A stretch of 7,170 nt of DNA, taken from assembly GCA_934746785.1 (NCBI GenBank), contig CAKVFO010000160.1, positions 1 to 7,170 of the forward strand, written 5' to 3'. Source of the stretch: an uncultured Clostridium sp. GTDB taxonomy: Bacteria > Bacillota > Clostridia > Clostridiales > Clostridiaceae. The notes below the pieces were generated by a model, which saw nothing but the letters and a program-made list of their open reading frames with translations, searched no databases and was not told where the DNA came from. Every line of letters starts with the position of its first letter. The stretch's first letter is position 1. The position numbers were made by a program, and so were the translations under genes. Of this stretch, positions 5,948 through 7,170 are shown piece by piece.

Positions 5948-5953
5948 ATTATA
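5948..5953 (-). promoter_or_regulatory. -10 element of globin promoter
   Basis: Perfect TATAAT on the minus strand, predicting a start at about 5941 and a leader of about 31 bases. As at the flavodoxin gene, no consensus -35 is seen, and exactly 22 bases separate the -10 from the GTGAT edge of the upstream operator. Confidence 0.65.
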
Positions 5954-5974
5954 TCTATAGGTAAACTCAAAATA

Positions 5975-5990
5975 TGTGATTTGAATCAAA
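5975..5990 (-). promoter_or_regulatory. FNR/CRP-like operator upstream of globin
   Basis: The plus strand reads TGTGATTTGAATCAAA; on the coding strand the box is TTTGATTCAAATCACAT. It differs from the flavodoxin box at only one of 17 positions. The centre (5982.5) is 41.5 bases upstream of the start predicted from the -10 at 5953-5948, again the class II activator position. The box lies between the hcp terminator and the globin promoter. The likely ligand is the Crp/Fnr protein encoded immediately downstream of the globin. Confidence 0.78.
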
Positions 5991-6009
5991 ATTCAAAATT
6001 TCATAAAAT

Positions 6010-6047
6010 ACAAAAGGGATATATGCGAATGCATTATCCCCTTTTGT
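6010..6047 (-). terminator. Terminator downstream of hcp
   Basis: ACAAAAGGG (6010-6018) pairs with 6039-6047. The stem extends with one bulged C (6038) and an inner ATGC/GCAT helix closed by a GAAT loop. On the minus strand the stem is followed by ATTTTATG, a moderate U-tract. It lies 33 bases after the hcp stop codon and separates hcp from the globin transcript. Confidence 0.8.
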
Positions 6048-6079
6048 CTACATACTGAATAGATGTATTTATCTAATTA

Positions 6080-7170
6080 TTATGCTTCCATAAACATCTT
6101 TAAGTCATCTTCCACATTAGTGATTCCACCAATACCAAAGTTATCAACTAAAACTTTAGCAACATTTGGTGAAAGGAATGCTGGAAGTGTTGGTCCTAAG
6201 TGAATGTTCTTAACACCTAAGTATAATAATGATAATAATACTATAACAGCTTTTTGTTCATACCATGCTATATTAAATGCAATTGGTAATTCATTAATAT
6301 CTTCTAATTCAAATACTTCTTTAAGCTTTAATGCTATAAGAGCTAATGAATATGAATCATTACATTGACCTGCATCTAAAACTCTTGGAATTCCACCGAT
6401 ATCTCCAAGATCTAACTTGTTATATTTGTACTTAGCACATCCTGCAGTTAAGATAACTGTATCCTTTGGAAGTGCCTTAGCGAAATCTGTGTAGTAGTTT
6501 CTAGTCTTAGCTCTACCATCACACCCTGCCATTACGAAGAACTTCTTGATAGCTCCAGTCTTAACAGCTTCAACAACTTTATCAGCTAAAGCAAATACTT
6601 GAGCATGAGCGAATCCACCAACGATTTCTCCTGTTTCTATTTCAGTTGGAGCTTTACACTTCTTAGCTAATTCAATGATTTCTGAGAAGTCTTTGTGTCC
6701 ATTTTCATCTCTTTCGATATGCTTACATCCAGTAAATCCTGCTGCACCAGTTGTAAACATTCTTTCCTTATAAGTTTCCTTTGAAGTTGGCGGAACTATA
6801 CAGTTTGTAGTCATTAATATAGGTCCGTTGAAAGCTTCGAATTCTTCTTTTTGCTTCCACCAAGCATTTCCGTAGTTACCTACTAAGTGCTTGTACTTCT
6901 TTAATTGTGGATAGTAGTGAGCTGGTAACATTTCTGAGTGAGTATATACATCTACTCCTGTTCCTTCTGTTTGTTCTAATAATTGTTCTAAGTCTCTTAA
7001 ATCATGTCCTGAAACTAAGATACCAGGATTTTTACCTACACCTATATTAACCTTAGTAACTTCTGGATTTCCATAAGATTCAGTATTAGCCTTATCTAAT
7101 AAAGCCATACCATCTACCCCAACTTTACCTGTTTCTAAAGTTAAAGCTATAAGCTCGTCTATACTTAAGC
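6080..7170 (-). CDS. hcp: Hybrid-cluster protein / hydroxylamine reductase, C-terminal part, 5' end outside window
   Basis: Hcp carries a [4Fe-2S-2O] hybrid cluster and reduces NO (to N2O) or hydroxylamine in the anaerobic cytoplasm. The frame stays open to the right edge: about 20 further family-like residues (ending GKVGVDG) precede the Met at 7108, so that Met is internal. Counting from it, all seven hybrid-cluster ligands are present: H35 (SGHDL), E59 (HSEMLPAH), C103 (NCIVPP), C196 (GCDGR), C224 (GCAKYKY), C249 (GQCND) and E284 (WYEQKAV). Their spacings match Desulfovibrio Hcp to within one residue. About 190 N-terminal residues, including the second cluster's cysteines, lie outside, so the Hcp class cannot be assigned and the promoter cannot be seen. 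The gene ends in its own terminator. Its codon use looks less AT-extreme than its neighbours, as expected for a highly expressed gene. Confidence 0.96.
   Translation of the reverse strand, partial: LSIDELIALTLETGKVGVDGMALLDKANTESYGNPEVTKVNIGVGKNPGILVSGHDLRDLEQLLEQTEGTGVDVYTHSEMLPAHYYPQLKKYKHLVGNYGNAWWKQKEEFEAFNGPILMTTNCIVPPTSKETYKERMFTTGAAGFTGCKHIERDENGHKDFSEIIELAKKCKAPTEIETGEIVGGFAHAQVFALADKVVEAVKTGAIKKFFVMAGCDGRAKTRNYYTDFAKALPKDTVILTAGCAKYKYNKLDLGDIGGIPRVLDAGQCNDSYSLALIALKLKEVFELEDINELPIAFNIAWYEQKAVIVLLSLLYLGVKNIHLGPTLPAFLSPNVAKVLVDNFGIGGITNVEDDLKMFMEA

Noticed and set aside
5986..6000. Short tandem TCAAAAT repeat next to the globin operator
   Set aside because: Only two copies of a seven-base A/T-rich unit, partly inside the operator. 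Chance is sufficient, and no separate function is supported.
6080..7108. Met at 7108 as the true start of a 342-residue Hcp
   Set aside because: The frame remains open upstream to the window edge with family-like residues, no ribosome binding site precedes this Met, and Hcp family members are over 500 residues long.
5472..7170. hcp and globin as one operon
   Set aside because: A stable hairpin with a U-tract follows hcp, and the globin gene has its own TATAAT and operator in the gap, so separate transcription is better supported. Read-through remains possible.

Overview
The window is very AT-rich, has short intergenic gaps, strong AGGAGG-type ribosome binding sites and long-stem terminators, and encodes low-GC anaerobe proteins. 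The short-chain flavodoxin closely resembles clostridial flavodoxins as I remember them. Together this points to a chromosomal stretch of a Clostridium (cluster I) or close relative. The species cannot be fixed from the sequence alone. No insertion sequences, phage genes, tRNA/rRNA genes or CRISPR repeats are visible, and no gene-free gap exceeds about 195 bases.

Layout, left to right. Bases 1-47 hold a probable sigma-A promoter firing leftward out of the window. Next is a 27-bp-stem terminator, then a flavodoxin gene (minus strand). Divergent from it is a 582-residue DXS-like thiamine-diphosphate enzyme (plus strand). This converges on an lrgA-lrgB membrane-protein operon (minus), which is divergent from an AraC-family regulator (plus). 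The AraC gene shares a terminator with a convergent Crp/Fnr-family regulator (minus). After that come a single-domain globin (minus) and the C-terminal two thirds of hybrid-cluster protein Hcp (minus), which runs off the right edge.

Two functional themes appear. The first is nitrosative or redox stress: Hcp, a flavohaemoglobin-like globin without its reductase domain, a flavodoxin, and an FNR-like regulator with N-terminal cysteines (C5, C8, C12, plus C110 aligning with the fourth FNR ligand). The globin and flavodoxin genes lie more than 5 kb apart, yet their promoters carry nearly the same 17-base box (TTTGATTYAAATCACAT on the coding strand). In both it is centred exactly 41.5 bases upstream of the start predicted from a perfect TATAAT, which is the class II activator position. 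The regulator's recognition helix (RETISR) mixes CRP and FNR residues, and the box likewise mixes the TTGAT and GTGAT half-sites. I infer a local regulon with this regulator as the likely activator.

The second theme is pyruvate and C3 metabolism: LrgAB-type proteins (pyruvate transport in some Firmicutes) beside a DXS paralogue. That paralogue keeps the thiamine-diphosphate machinery but lacks all three arginines that hold the phosphate of glyceraldehyde 3-phosphate or the reaction intermediate in true DXS. It may therefore be a different pyruvate-dependent acyloin-forming enzyme. This second reading is more speculative.
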